Below are positions 26,501-37,429 of a stretch of 64,000 bases of DNA, piece by piece (position 1 is the first letter of the stretch; every line of letters starts with the position of its first letter). The notes below the pieces were generated by a model. It made no database searches and was not told the origin of the DNA. It saw only the letters and a list, made by a program, of their open reading frames with translations. The position numbers and the translations under genes are program-made. The DNA comes from Prorocentrum cordatum (Eukaryota; Sar; Dinophyceae; Prorocentrales; Prorocentraceae). The stretch lies in assembly GCA_963575745.1 (NCBI GenBank), contig CAUYUJ010017869.1:105001-169000 (forward strand). The letters are read 5' to 3'.

Positions 26501-29500
26501 ATTACGAAGTCTGGAGTACCCAGGCCATCGCACGACCGCTACCCAGCCCCCGAGGCGCTGTCAGCGGCGTCAGCAGCCGCGGGGTCCACCGCCGCGCCAG
26601 CGGCCCACGGCGTGCGCACGGGGGCGGACCGGCATCCGCCGAGCCCACCCGCTCGACCCCGTGGGAGTGGGTCCCCCCGCGCGCGCTCGCGGTGGGGGCC
26701 CGAAAGAGTAGCCATGCCCGGAGCGGCAAGCTGAGTTCCCGTCGCCTAGTCGGCCAGGAGGCCCGTCATCTGCCCCGCCCCAGAGCGAAAGCTCAAAGCT
26801 GAGGCTTCTCCTGCCGACAGGGCACAGCAAGGGTGCCGTGCGCGCGTGCTCGAAGCCTTCCGCCGAGGGGAGGCCAATGCCAAGTTCAGGGCAGTGCGTG
26901 CAAATGCGCGCTCACTTGCTTACCCTGGGTTTGCGATGCATCTGCGCACGCACAACGAGAATCGCGCCCCTCAACCAGGTATCATTGCACCGACCTTGCA
27001 GGCGGAGTGTTGCATGGATGTCTATCCATACAAGACCCCGAAACGGCGAGTGAGATACGATGTGAATCTCGCGTGGTTTTTGTCTGAGTTTTCATTCCTG
27101 GCCAACACAAACATCCGTACGAAATTCACCTCGAAATCTGGAACGAAATTCTCTGAGACACTCCAGGCCCATCCTATCGTTGTCCGCACGAAATCCGCCC
27201 TGCGATGTTGGCGCCATGACAGGCAGGGGGACGAGGGACAAGGGTGGAAGGGTATGAGGTCGCAATGATAAAGCCCCAATTCTGACCGCACTGAGGTGCA
27301 GAGACTCACCGAGGGATCGGCGCAGTGCCCAGCACATCGGCGAACTTCCCCAGCCCTTGAGGGTGCAAGAAGACCATGTGGAGGATATCGAGAAGAGTTC
27401 GCAACCCGTGCGGGACTCCGAAGCGACGATGATAGTCAGCAGAATTCTACCCCTGGGCACTCCAAAACGAGAGACTGCGAGAACACTGGCTGGCTCAAGG
27501 CCAAGACGCAGCACAACGGCAGGCCAGGGCTGGGCCGTTGGGCGTTCCTGTGCGATCCCTCCCCGCTTGTTTGCTTTCAACAGGCTCTCAGCCCCCTGGT
27601 GCATCCTGGGCTCTCGCTGGGCTAACGGCGGCAAGCGCTCTGGCAGCGAGACGAGCAGCAAGGGGCGCCTTAGGCCCTCGGGGTCCTTGGACGCCTGAAC
27701 GTCCGCCAAAGACCCTATCTTCGAGGTCGTGAAGGATATGTGCTCCTGTGCGGCCATGCACTAGCACAGTGTCATTCCTGCAGTGTTCTGCGGCAACACT
27801 GCCAAAACGCAGTGTGAATCTGAACACGGAAATCTGGGATGAGCATGGCAAGGTTTATGAAAACAAACGTGTAAGCGTGAACTTACCATCTCAAGTCAAA
27901 ACATGGGCCAACTGCATAGCTGGAAAGACATGCTTGATCATGGCGTCTTCCATGAGAGGATAATACCTGGAAGCAAAAATACGCATTGGTAAAATTCTGG
28001 CATTGTACCTAGGGAATTCCGCGAGCAACGTTGAAGCGATCGTGGACGAGTACAATGACGACGCAAACCCCAACACCATTAAAGTGAGACTGTATTCAGC
28101 GCACCTCGTCCATGTTTTCGGGAATCGAAAGAAAACAACAAAAAACACGCGAACCATTGGGCGAAAAGATATGGAAGTATACATTGCAGAAATCTGACTC
28201 ATCTGAACACCCACGGTCGACACAGGTCATTGTGAAGTTCCCAAGCAAGCCGTTTGGGGCAATTAGGAGTCCATGGCGTCGACCTGCACTTGCATCCATG
28301 GCGTCGAGCCTGGAACATGTTCAATAAACCAGCAGGGATGATAACTCGCGCATGGAGCGAACATACTGTACCCCGTCTCTGGGCTTCAGAAGCTCGTCAC
28401 GCAAGAGGCACGCTCGTAAGAATGCCGACGCGTGCCTCGTGTGAAGATGCAAGCATGCATTCAGGCATGCTCACGTGCACGCACGCAGATGCGCATACAA
28501 TATTACAACAAATGCGCACGCCTACTTGATGACACATGCGACGGACACTGGCTACGCGAAGCCAACCTGCGCATATCAATATACCTTGAGTCGCGTATGC
28601 AAAAACAAAAGTACATGTGAAGCCCAAGACACAGCTAACGCAAACGCTGTCCTTGCCGCAAACCACCTCCAATTCCTGCCGGCCCACGCGGTCTGGGGCA
28701 GGCCAGTGATTGTCGTCCTCCTTTAGGATCTCGCTGTCCTCGATGGTCTTCCTGAGCTCCCGCATCACAGCCTGGGCAGACTCTGCTCAAAATCTTACAT
28801 TCCCACAGACCAACCTGGCAAGGCAGCAAAGATAGCAATTCTGAAACTCTGCTGCGCAACGCGCGGATCGTCAAATACATTGACAACCGAAACAACCGAA
28901 TCGGCTGGCTTATTTGTCGGAGACACGGGGCGGTTGGCACCAAGAAATACGCTCGATACTAAGCGGTTCTTAAGGGATACGAGTATTGCGAGACATGGGG
29001 TGGTTAGATGCTACGAACGTGGTTGGAAGAATCTGATCATGCAGTGCTCACGTGGGCCCTTGTGGAAAAAACGCGTTCGGCTGCGTTTGCTAATCTGACC
29101 ATTCCCGACGAGAAGTGTCGGGGATATAGTTAAGAAAAAAAGATCTGCCATTTGTGTCGGTGCTGGCTTCGACGAGGCGCGCTCCTGCAATCGATAATCT
29201 CTAATGGCAATCAGTAGAAAAGCTCTCTGCTAATGGTCGCACACGCGAAGACACTCAGACAGACGCACTTCCCAACAAGAGACAAAGAACAGCGCCTGGC
29301 TCTGAGCAACGGCGAGTGCACCGCGCGAAGTCAAAAAGCGGGGGGCACCCGAAAACCCCACGAGTGAACGCGGAACGCGAACGAGAGAGCGGGAGCGACT
29401 CAAAATCCTGGGCAACGTGGTGAGGGGGGGACGGAGGGAGCGTCGAGGCCAGCCAGAGGCGTCCAGCTAGCGGGTCGGAGGGCGGGGGTGCCGAGCCGCG

Positions 29501-29715
29501 AGGTCGTCGGACTCTGGCGGAGCGGATACGACGTCAGCGGCGGGCGGAAGAGCGGCTGCGGTCCCAAGTGCCCACAAGCGGAACGGCGTCATCGTCGTGC
29601 AGCGGGCGCCAGGCGGACGCGGCAGGAGCCCGCAGGGCGGGGAGGGAGGGGTGGCCGAAGTCATCAGCTCAAACGAGCGTTCATCAGCTTGGAGCGTTCA
29701 TCAGCTTGGAGCGTT

Positions 29716-29749
<34 letters not shown>

Positions 29750-29787
29750 CGCACACACGCACACACACGCACGCACGCACGAACGCA

Positions 29788-29819
<32 letters not shown>

Positions 29820-29978
29820 CACGTCCTGATTGGCGCCATGACGCTCTCATTGTCCACAGTAGCAGGCAATGCAGCTCGAGCCGCACAGCTTCGCGCCTGC
29901 GTGACGTGGCTCTCCTTGCGGATCATTATCTCGTTCTTGTAGTTCGAGTTGTTCGCATAGCGAAGCCGACCATCCGGC
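23593..29978 (-). CDS. mago: Mago nashi (exon junction complex core), five exons, 5' exon missing
   Basis: Mago nashi pairs with Y14 in the exon junction complex, which marks spliced mRNA in the nucleus. Five exons are joined in order on the minus strand: 29897-29978, 28652-28771, 27669-27745, 25707-25759 and 23593-23621, ending in TAG. Together they encode about 120 residues that align without gaps to the family from the [17 protein letters not shown] segment, through [25 protein letters not shown] and [16 protein letters not shown], to the terminal LHFRIKPV. About 25 N-terminal residues (the VRYYVGHKGKFGHEF part of the family) were not found, so the first exon lies further upstream or is diverged. 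Exon phases fit exactly at all four junctions. Donors are GC, GA, GC and GT, acceptors are AG, and each junction reads AG|G on both sides, as is typical of dinoflagellate genes. The introns (1125, 906, 1909 and 2085 bases) hold satellites and a MITE-like insertion. Identity is very likely, and the GA donor needs cDNA support. Confidence 0.93.
23640..23775. repeat. (CCT)n tract in the last mago intron
   Basis: CTCCTC repeats that, on the coding strand, form a purine tract just inside the 3' splice site of the last intron, starting about 20 bases from the acceptor. Confidence 0.9.
23872..24200. repeat. 83-bp satellite, four copies plus a stray half unit
   Basis: GGATTGAGGGCGG..CTGTTTTCAAAAT then GCGGCTCTCGCC and GCCGCGCACACTCGT recurs at 23874, 23956, 24039 and 24121 (steps of about 83). 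A partial unit with CTCTCGCCTTAGCG..TTTCACGGA sits at 24370-24426. The array lies in the last mago intron. Confidence 0.9.
24442..24660. repeat. 73-bp tandem repeat, three copies
   Basis: GTCCCAGGAATGGTGTTCT-like unit starts lie at 24442, 24515 and 24588, an exact 73-base step, with clear divergence between copies. The array lies in the last mago intron. Confidence 0.75.
25095..25260. repeat. Short GGCCCCAAGACGG-type repeat
   Basis: CTCCAAGACGGCTCGAAGACGG-like units of 11-12 bases, related to those at 18480-19090, 21500-22030 and 47480-47870. They lie in the last mago intron. Confidence 0.6.
26314..26544. mobile_element. MITE-like insertion with 30-bp inverted ends inside a 28-bp direct repeat
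   Basis: The arms 26341-26370 (starting CCAGATTTCGTAATAAA) and 26485-26514 (reverse complement CCAGACTTCGTAATAAAA) match over 30 bases apart from one substitution and two compensating one-base length differences in A and G runs. They bound a 174-bp G-rich element with no coding capacity. Outside the arms a perfect 28-bp direct repeat (26314-26341 and 26517-26544) flanks the insertion. It lies in the mago intron between exons 27669-27745 and 25707-25759. The inverted ends suggest a non-autonomous DNA transposon. The 28-bp direct repeat is long for a target duplication and may instead reflect a local segment duplication. Confidence 0.75.
29717..29822. repeat. (CA)n and (GCAC)n microsatellite
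   Basis: CACACA, GCACACAC and GCACGCACG runs in the first visible mago intron, 75 bases below exon 29897-29978. Confidence 0.95.
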
Positions 29979-30019
29979 CTAGACATGGGGCGAGGAGCCA
30001 ACCGCGGGCGCAGACCCAC

Positions 30020-30260
30020 CTCGGCCAGCCTCCTCCTCCTCCTCCTCCTCCTCCCCATTCTCCTCCCCCTCCTCCTCCTCCTCCTCGGCCAGCGGAATTC
30101 CGAGCGAACACGAGGACTCGGGTGAGAAATAACAGACGAGGTCTAACAGGAGGTGGCAAGCCCGCCGACCTTTCGGCGTGTGAAAGACGTTGTCGTCGTC
30201 ATCGTGGTCCTCGTCTTCGTCTTCGTCGTCGTCGTCGTCATCGTCGTCGTCGCCAGTCCC
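30020..30260. repeat. (CCT)n and (GTC)n tracts
   Basis: CTCCTC repeats at 30028-30100 and GTCGTC/TTCGTC repeats at 30190-30256, upstream of the first visible mago exon. Confidence 0.9.
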
Positions 30261-30277
30261 AAGGAAATTGAAACAAC

Positions 30278-31359
30278 AATTAGCCTGGCGAAGGACCCAA
30301 ACGTCGTTGTGTGCACCGCAGTCGGATGAGCTCCCCATAGGGCCACGAAACGTGTAAGGGGTGTGCCGAAATTCGTCTGGTGGGCGCATGCGAAAGCAGC
30401 CACAGCGGCCGTCGGTGGAATTCCATATGGGGCCACGAAACGTGTGACAGGTGTGCCGAAATAGGTGCGGTGGGAGCCTGCGAACGCAGCCATTGGGGCC
30501 GTCGGTGGAGCTCCCTACATTGCCGCGAAACGTGTGAGGGGTGTGCCAAAATTGGTGCGGTGGGCGCATGCGAACGCAGCCACTGGCGCCTTCGGTGGAG
30601 CTCCCTGTGGGGCCACGAAACGTGCGAAGGGTGTGCCGAAATGGGTGTGCGTGACGCATGCGGCGGTGGCACTGGGGCCTTCGGTGGAGCTCCCTATGGG
30701 GCCACGAAACGTGTGAGGGGCGTGCCGAAATGGGTGCACGTGACGCCGCATGCAGGCGGTGGCACTGGGGCCTTCGGTGGAGCTCCCTGCGGGGCCACGA
30801 AACGTGTAAGGGGTGTGACGAAATGGGGGTGCGTGACGCATGCGGGCGGTGGCACTGGCGCTTCGGTGGAGCTCCCTGCGGGGCCACGAAACGTGTGAGG
30901 GGTGTGACGAAGTGGGTGTGCGTGACGCATGCAGGCGGTGGCACTGGCGCCTTCGGTGGAAATCCCTGTGGGCCACGAAACGTGTAAGGGGTGTGCCGAA
31001 ATGGGTGTGCGTGACGCATGCTGGTGGTGGCACTGGGGCCTTCGGCGGCGCTACCACGAAGCGTTTGAGGGGTGTGCCAAAATGAGGGGGGCGACGGTGG
31101 GAAGGAGGAGGAGGAGAAGGAGGAGGAGGAGGAGGAGGAGGAACGAACGAACGAACGAACCACCACATCGGACAGCTGTCCGGGCCTGCTCAGACCAGGT
31201 GGGTGAGGCCATGGCCTCCTGTAAACATAGAGACATGCACAGGAACTGCGAGGAGGAGGAGGAGTAGGAGGAGGGAGGAGGGAGGAGGGGGAGGAGAGGA
31301 GGAGAGGAGAGGAACGCGGGGACCGCCTCTTGAAAACGAAGACCCAACACCACAGGATG
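30278..31359 (-). mobile_element. Composite 90-bp-satellite element, copy 1
   Basis: Read on the minus strand, this unit starts with CATCCTGTGGTGTTGGGTC, GTCCCCGCGTTCCTC and a TCC-rich tract, continues as nine tandem units of about 88-90 bp (unit starts near 31074, 30993, 30903, 30812, 30724, 30634, 30544, 30454 and 30364) and ends with GGGTCCTTCGCCAGGCTAATT. The same three-part order occurs at 50153-52155 on the plus strand. Only non-coding or repetitive frames are present. The shared ends outside the array suggest that array and flanks moved as one unit. I do not recognise the element class. Confidence 0.8.
31136..31162. repeat. (GAAC)n short run
   Basis: GAACGAACGAACGAACGAAC directly after a GGA-rich tract inside the composite element. 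Confidence 0.8.
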
Positions 31360-31379
31360 ATAAAATGACTCCCTTCCCG

Positions 31380-32035
31380 TTTTCCCGTCCCTGGTGGTGG
31401 GGGAGGGGTGGGGCAAAGGAAGGGGCGGTCCTGAATCAGAAAGCCGCCCCCCACCCCCTCTGGGGTTCCCGGCAGGTCCCGGGTGCGTTCGCCAGCGGGG
31501 GTCCCAGGGTAGACCCCGCTTGTGGTGGGAAACGGATGTCCCGGGTCTGCAACACTGCTTCCCCCCCCCAGGGTCCCAACGGGGCCAGGGGGAGTCGCCA
31601 GCGGGTGTCCCGGGGGAGGTCCCGCCTGTGGGGGGGGTCCCGAGTAAGAATACCGACCCCTTCCCCCCCTGGGGTTCGGGCGAAGCCTGGCGGGGGTCGA
31701 CAGCAGGGGTCCCAGAAAAGTGAAGGGGCCCCAGGACACAAATAAACACACACAAATAAAAAGATTCCCCATATTTTCCCATATTTTCTGGGTTTCTGTT
31801 TTCCCGCCCACTTCCCATATTTTTCCATATTTTCTGGGGAATCGACGATTAATTGTGTCTGTGTGTTTTTTCCCCTCATGAAAAAGGTCCCGCATGTGGT
31901 GGGGGGGTTGGCCGGGTCAGAATACCACCCAACCTGAGGTCCCGGAGGGTCGCGCGGGGGTTCTCCAGCGGGGGACCCGGGGGAGGCCCCGCCTTCGAAG
32001 GCGAGACCTCCCCGCAAGGCCTTCGCAACAGATGC
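31380..32035. repeat. About 100-bp GC-rich tandem repeat, interrupted
   Basis: GCCAGCGGG.GTCCCGGGGGAGG followed by CCCGCCTGTGG and CAGAATACC recurs near 31491, 31591, 31700 and 31960. The third and fourth units are separated by the 161-bp element at 31721-31881, which appears to have inserted into the array. Confidence 0.75.
31721..31881 (+). mobile_element. 161-bp dispersed element, copy 1
   Basis: It starts TGAAGGGGCCCCAGGACACA, then AAATAAACACACACAAATAA, then two CCCATATTTTC..CATATTTTCTGGG blocks, and ends TCGACGATTAATTGTGTCTG..TTCCCCTCATGA. The ends are imperfectly complementary (ACACACAAATA against TAATTGTGTCTGTGTGT). Copies 2 and 3 lie at 47102 and 48560 in the same orientation. It interrupts a GC-rich tandem array, which supports mobility. 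It is non-coding. Confidence 0.8.
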
Positions 32036-32739
32036 TGAGAGTGCACGGAGCGGCAGCTCGTGCTCGACAAGAAGTAAAGTGGATACTCCCAGGAACAGCC
32101 TCCCGTGCAGCCTGCCGGGGTGGCAGAGTCGTGGAGCAACTGTCACCCTTGTAGGCCTGGGCACAGCATTCAAAATGAGCACGTCCATCGAGATCAACCG
32201 CGTCCCCATTCGAGTGGGATGCTTTCATACTATCAACCCCAACGACGTGCATGATACCTGGAATCGATCGCATCTGAAGACAATCCCATTGAGTTTGAAG
32301 CCTCTGGCTGGCTGCCGGATAGGTGTCAGGTCCCGATCCATGTTGCACAAGACCCTCCAGCGTCAAAGCTGGACGCTGGAAGAACTCGCACAAGCTCGCC
32401 AAGCTGGTCGTGAAGCTGGCCTCACCAGACGTTGGACCCGTCCTGGACTGGAGCCCGTCGAACTGGACCTGCGAGATCGGAAACAATGTCGTTCCTGGAT
32501 TAGCGGCAGAAGGAGCCCCAGATTGGTCCCCAATGGGAGCCTCAGGGCCCCTCGGGGAATTACCATCATCCGCTGCGGAAGTTCCCTCCCGCCGCGGCGA
32601 CGCCACGGGTGTTTTTTTTGGGGGGTAGGAACTACGCGTGCTCTAACATTCTCCATTGACAGCTGGAAAGCGTCATTGCTGCGAGAGAGTCCTGGATGCT
32701 GCTTCAGCGTCGACCCGTTGTTGCTGAAGCCGGACTTGG

Positions 32740-33071
32740 TTATCTCCTGGAGCACGGCCGATTTGGAAGCAAACCATCAAGATACACCCGGCAGCGGAAA
32801 ATGACCTGGGAGATTCGTTCAAAGCCACGATTGTCTGGGCGTTTATGCACCCGCTGGTTCAGCAAATCGCAATTCAAGACGACAGTCGAGCTCGCGGATT
32901 CGTCCAGGTCCAAGATCCATGTGTAGCGCATGTTCTGTAGGCGCTTGCCGTCCACCAGATTGTAAATGTTGGTATGCCTGTACATGAAGGACTGGGTGAT
33001 GCCGATCTCGCGCTCGCCCTCGCCGTCAACGGCGGCCATGTTGTCCGAAGTCTGCGTCCAGAGTCTGCCAT
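32740..33071 (-). CDS. Unidentified ORF fragment
   Basis: A minus-strand frame encodes a non-repetitive segment with a balanced amino-acid mix, including MYRHTNIYNLVDGKRLQN and TWILDLDES. It looks more like protein than the surrounding frames, but I do not recognise the family. A one-base shift near 33040 opens a second frame. It could belong to a decayed element or be an exon. It has no neighbour that helps. Confidence 0.3.
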
Positions 33072-33224
33072 TCTAGATCGTTAAACATATCGTAAGCTAG
33101 AAAATGGTGAATCTGCTTTTAGCAGGTCTCTGGCAAACGGTTTGACGTGTCCCCGCGGAGGCAGATCAACATCATCACTGGGTACAAAAACATTAAGACA
33201 GGGCACATGATCTCGGTCGGAAGC

Positions 33225-33700
33225 GGCAATCTGTCGGGCTCGATTCAGGCATGGAAGCCAGTGCAGCCGCGGCTGCGGCGGCAGCCGCCCGAGCGAAGCT
33301 GGCCCTCACGAACTCGTCGGAGCTGGAACCCTTGTCAGCCGCAGGCATTGGCGCGTCGTCCTCCGGCGCGATGTCGGTCTCTGCCTCGTCTTGAAACTCG
33401 AGTCCTGCGATGTTCTCGAAGACGCCGAGATCGACCATGGCAACGTCGTGATGGGCGTCATCGGCGAGTGATTCAGGCGCCTGCGGGAAAGCGACTGACA
33501 TCGCCTCCGCCCCCGCTGCACTCGGAATGGTCCGAGCCGCGCCGCTGCACCACAAGCTGGTAGCGAAGGTGGACGCCGCGCTGCGAGTTGTTGGGCTTGG
33601 CATTCCAGATGTTCACCCACCACTCGATCTGTGCATCGGGATGCGGCACGCATACCGTCACGCATACGAGCGCCCGTTGCTGTTTAATGATTGGGCCATG
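33225..33700 (-). CDS. Unidentified ORF fragments upstream of 33071
   Basis: Two overlapping minus-strand frames contain acidic, non-repetitive peptide (HHDVAMVDLGVFENIAGLEF at about 33400-33460) followed by an Ala run, and, further upstream, PHPDAQIEWWVNIWNAKPNN at about 33580-33650. Together with 32740-33071 they may be pieces of one decayed reading frame running from 33.7 to 32.7 kb. The function is unknown. Confidence 0.3.
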
Positions 33701-36700
33701 GAGGGTGTCCTTGAGGGCGCTAGTCGAGGCGCTTCGGCTGGAACGCATCGGCCGCTGTGGACGCCACCTGCAGCTGTGGCTCTTGCGTGTTGCCGCGACA
33801 ATGTAGCCTCCACTCATAACCGCGGGCGGCGGGCCATTGCCCAAAGTTTGGGAGCAAGAATACGATGCCAATTCGGGCGACCGCAGCGCGGCAGGGCCTT
33901 CCCTTCCGCAGGCGCTGAGGCGGCGGAACTGGAGTTTCATTATGCACGTGGTCAGGCCCCCACACGGCGGGAGCTGGGGCAGCAGGAATTGGCTGAGAAG
34001 CGGCAGCAGCTGCGGCGGCGGGCTGAAAGCACCCATGGACGAGGGAGTCCAAGGTTGGCTCGGAACCAGGACTGGTTTGGCCGTGGGCGCAATATACGAC
34101 GGACTCGGGCCTGGCTGCTATTCGGCGTTGAAATGGACAGGTGAAAGTTCCTCTGCTGGCGGAGCCGCCCTGGCCTTGAAAGCAGGCGCGCCCATCGTCA
34201 TGATGCGCACGAGTGGCGAAGGCGGAAGGGGCTCAATGGTCACCAGTGCTGGGGCTGGAATCGACTCTGAGACAACGCCTGAGTCGGTCGCGGGATTTCC
34301 CTCCCGCAGGCTGGCAGGTACGACAACGGAGTACCCCGTGGCTGCGCAGCTGCCTGGACAGGACGCGGCACCCGCGAGAACGTCTAGATGTCTCGGTTGA
34401 CCTCGACGATGGCGGTAGGGATCTCCTCGAGCTTGACGTTGATGCACAGCACGCGGGACTCCGCATTGCGACCATGCTACGGTGGAAGAATCAACTCGGC
34501 GTTAGTAATCATTGTACGCCATGGCTGCGGCGGCACGTCGGGTAGACCATGTATCCGCGCGATCAAAAATATGAAAAAATCGCCTCGCTCGTGCATCCAT
34601 GTCCTGTGGAGTCTCGATGAAAGACGTTTTATCTAGCGCTCAAAGGTGGAGAGCGTCTGATTGCGCGCGCCCGCGCGCGTGATGTCCTGGGCGGCGACCT
34701 CAGATTGAAGACTCGGGACAGGATGGCTTCCATCAGGAGGTGCCTGCACGCATGTAGCACTCCCATCGCCACTGTAGTGCAAGTTGAAGAATGGGAGGCG
34801 CGGTCGTTGGACCGCGGTCGTAGATGCTGCCGCAGAGGATGGCAGAGCCGAGATTAACGCTCTGAACGCGCGCAACTGCGCCCGTGGAAACTGGAGCCCT
34901 CGGACACGGGTCTGGCCAACTGGAACAACAGCCGCAGCGGCACCTGACGCGCCCGCAAGCACTCCCTCCCGCAAGCGGTCAGGAAGAGCGCTCGTCCGGC
35001 ACTGCGTCCTTAACCAAATCACGATTATGAGCTCGTGTTTATTCTGCTGGTCGGTCAGCAAAAACAAGTTTGCTGTCCAGAAAAAAAAACTGCCGCATGC
35101 GGGTCTGGTAGGCGCCGAAGAACCTCGACGCGACGGCCCAACCATTTTCCCCAGAAATGGGTTTCGACTGCGGGCTGCCCGAAAATGTGATCGGGAAAGC
35201 AAGGACGCAATCACGCTCGCCACATGTTTGAACATCCATGCATGGCAAAACGGCGATCTCAACTCCACGCAACAATCTTTTTGACGTATCAATTGCGGTC
35301 GCGACTTTCCATCTGGTCGATCCACGCGTCTGTCAGCATGACCATCAAGATTCGCGGTTCCATCTCTGCGATGACGTAGTTCGAGCGTGCAGCGAAATTG
35401 TCGTTGACGCCGAAATTGCGTGCTCTGCCGGGGCCGATCACGGTCGGACGATGGCGAAAGTTCATCACGTCCAAGAACCTGGCGAGGTCGACCGTCTCTC
35501 GCGGCATGATCTCGTCGACGACCCCCCTTGTCATTGCCCACCAACGCCTGGGGCAAGCAACCACGCAGCCGCCCATGAACTTCCAAGCGTCGGAACTAGC
35601 CAGATGTTCACCTGTTCCCCATAACAAATAATGTCGTCGCTGCACCACTAGGTGGTAGCACTGCCCTGTCGCTGGCAGAATGCCTGTTTTTGACGCGACC
35701 AAGTATCTCGCCATGTTTACAATAGTACGTCGTCCGACTAGCCATAGCTGTCTCGCTTGTCTGCGTTGTCTTTCGCGTGGCAGAAAAAAAACTCTGCGGC
35801 CCTGACTCCGGCCCAGCCAGAATGCGCGCGCAATCGGGGAAGCGCCTGTAATTCTTGTCCTGATGCCGATGTACATCTCGCGGTCATGGAGGTCGCCCTG
35901 AGGATAAGCATCTCGCAGTCGCAATTGCAACCTACGGGCTTGTCTGAATGCTCCGAAAACAAGGGTGGGCCCATGCCGGGGCGGGCGCTCATGTCTTCGA
36001 AGTAGTTCGGCTGGCATGAGCAGGCCCATCCTGATTTGATGTCGCGATATAATCCGAAGCCAACACTGCAAGGGTTGCCCCTCGCACGCGCTGCTGGCAA
36101 CAGTGCGCGGGATGAGAGGCGCGCTCGAATCGCGCGCCAATCTCATTCCGCATAGCGCAGGCAACCAGCCCCCCCCCCCCCACAAGTCCGCGGCGCTCGG
36201 CGCCGCCTGCTCAAAGACCCCGCGCGCGGGGCAGAGTCGGCGCAAGCGCGGCGAAAGATGACGCAGCAAATTCGGGCCCGTGGGCGCGTCGAATGCATGG
36301 CCGAAATCCCCCCGCATATCTGGTGCCAACCGCCCCCCTCGCTGAACAAGCGAAAGAGTTCCTTGGTGGCGAACGCTGCGAAAGATCTCGAGACCACAGC
36401 GCCTGCCCCCAGAGTCGGTCGGGGCGCCGACAAACCGAGGGTGCACTTCTCGCAGGGCGCGCCAACCGACGGCGCCGACAATGTTGCCCAGAGTCATGTA
36501 CGAGCACCAGATCCGGCGCGTCTCTCGCGCGACATCGTCACTTAGAGCGGCGCGCGTTGGCATCAAAGAGCGGCGGCAGCGCGCAAACGCGTTCTCGCGC
36601 GATGGCATCCCGAACAACAGAGCCAGCGGAACTGCCGAGCGCAGCCACGCAGACAAGCCACGGCGCGGCCTCGCCAGGGCCCACACCTGTCGGCACGTCG

Positions 36701-37400
36701 AGACCTCGGCTCTCCAGAAGCAACGAAGCAATACTATCATCGCGAGATGCACGCAGCTGAAACGCGCCACTGCCGTCGGGGCAGTCTTTAAAGCGCACTG
36801 CGAAGCTGCGGCCCAAGACAGGGCGCACCTGCGCGATAGACGCGGACTCCACCTCGCACGGGGTCGGCACGGGGTCGCGCGGGCGCGGGGCGTTCCCTGC
36901 GCACTCACTCTCACGGACCTGACAGGGCGGCACCTGACAAGAGGGGTCACAATCTCGGGGGGGCGATCGAGTTGCACGCGAGTCTCACGGTCAGCAAACT
37001 GGATCCCGGAGTCCTAACAGACACGGATAACAATTGACTCGACATAGGGGACATCTCGGGCAAGGACGGCGCGGGAACGAGTCGGACATCTCTGGGGGTG
37101 CGATGCACCAGAAGTGCCGGCAGGGACACCGCAATGGTACGTGCACGCGCGCATCCCGCCGCGGTTCCTTCTCCCTACAAGCAGGCAACCACGCTCAAGG
37201 CCCGAATCCCCCCCCGACTCTTCGCCTGTTTAACGGGATCTGGCACCGGCCCTTGCGCCCACGGAGCTTCGGCGGCTCTGCGGAATGGGGCCGGCGCCAC
37301 CAGACCGGCGAGGAAGCGCGGGGGGGGGGGGGGGGCAATGCGCGAGCCCATTGGGCAAAATCCAAAAGGGAACCCCATGGGGGCTTGCTTCCTAACGTCA
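33701..37400. other. Region without recognised genes; long open frame on minus strand
   Basis: GC-rich sequence in which several frames stay open on both strands. The longest is a 562-codon minus-strand frame at 35289-36977. Its C-terminal part (NFRHRPTVIGPGRARNFG, MEPRILMVMLTDAWIDQM) is non-repetitive, but I find no motif of a known family. It lies directly downstream of the copia-like element on the same strand and could be a further decayed element part. It has no SL, no clear splice structure and no homologue that I can name. Confidence 0.3.
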
Positions 37401-37429
37401 AAGTGTTCTGTCACCATGCTATCCACATG

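Noticed and set aside
27480-27502. CTGGCTGGCTCAAGG, resembling the SL end
   Set aside because: Only about 10 bases match, with no CCGTAG part and no gene start nearby. Probably chance.
29979-31895. 638-codon minus-strand frame, the longest in the window
   Set aside because: Most of it is the 90-bp satellite and TCC tract read in phase. Its last codons overlap the intron and exon of mago by chance.
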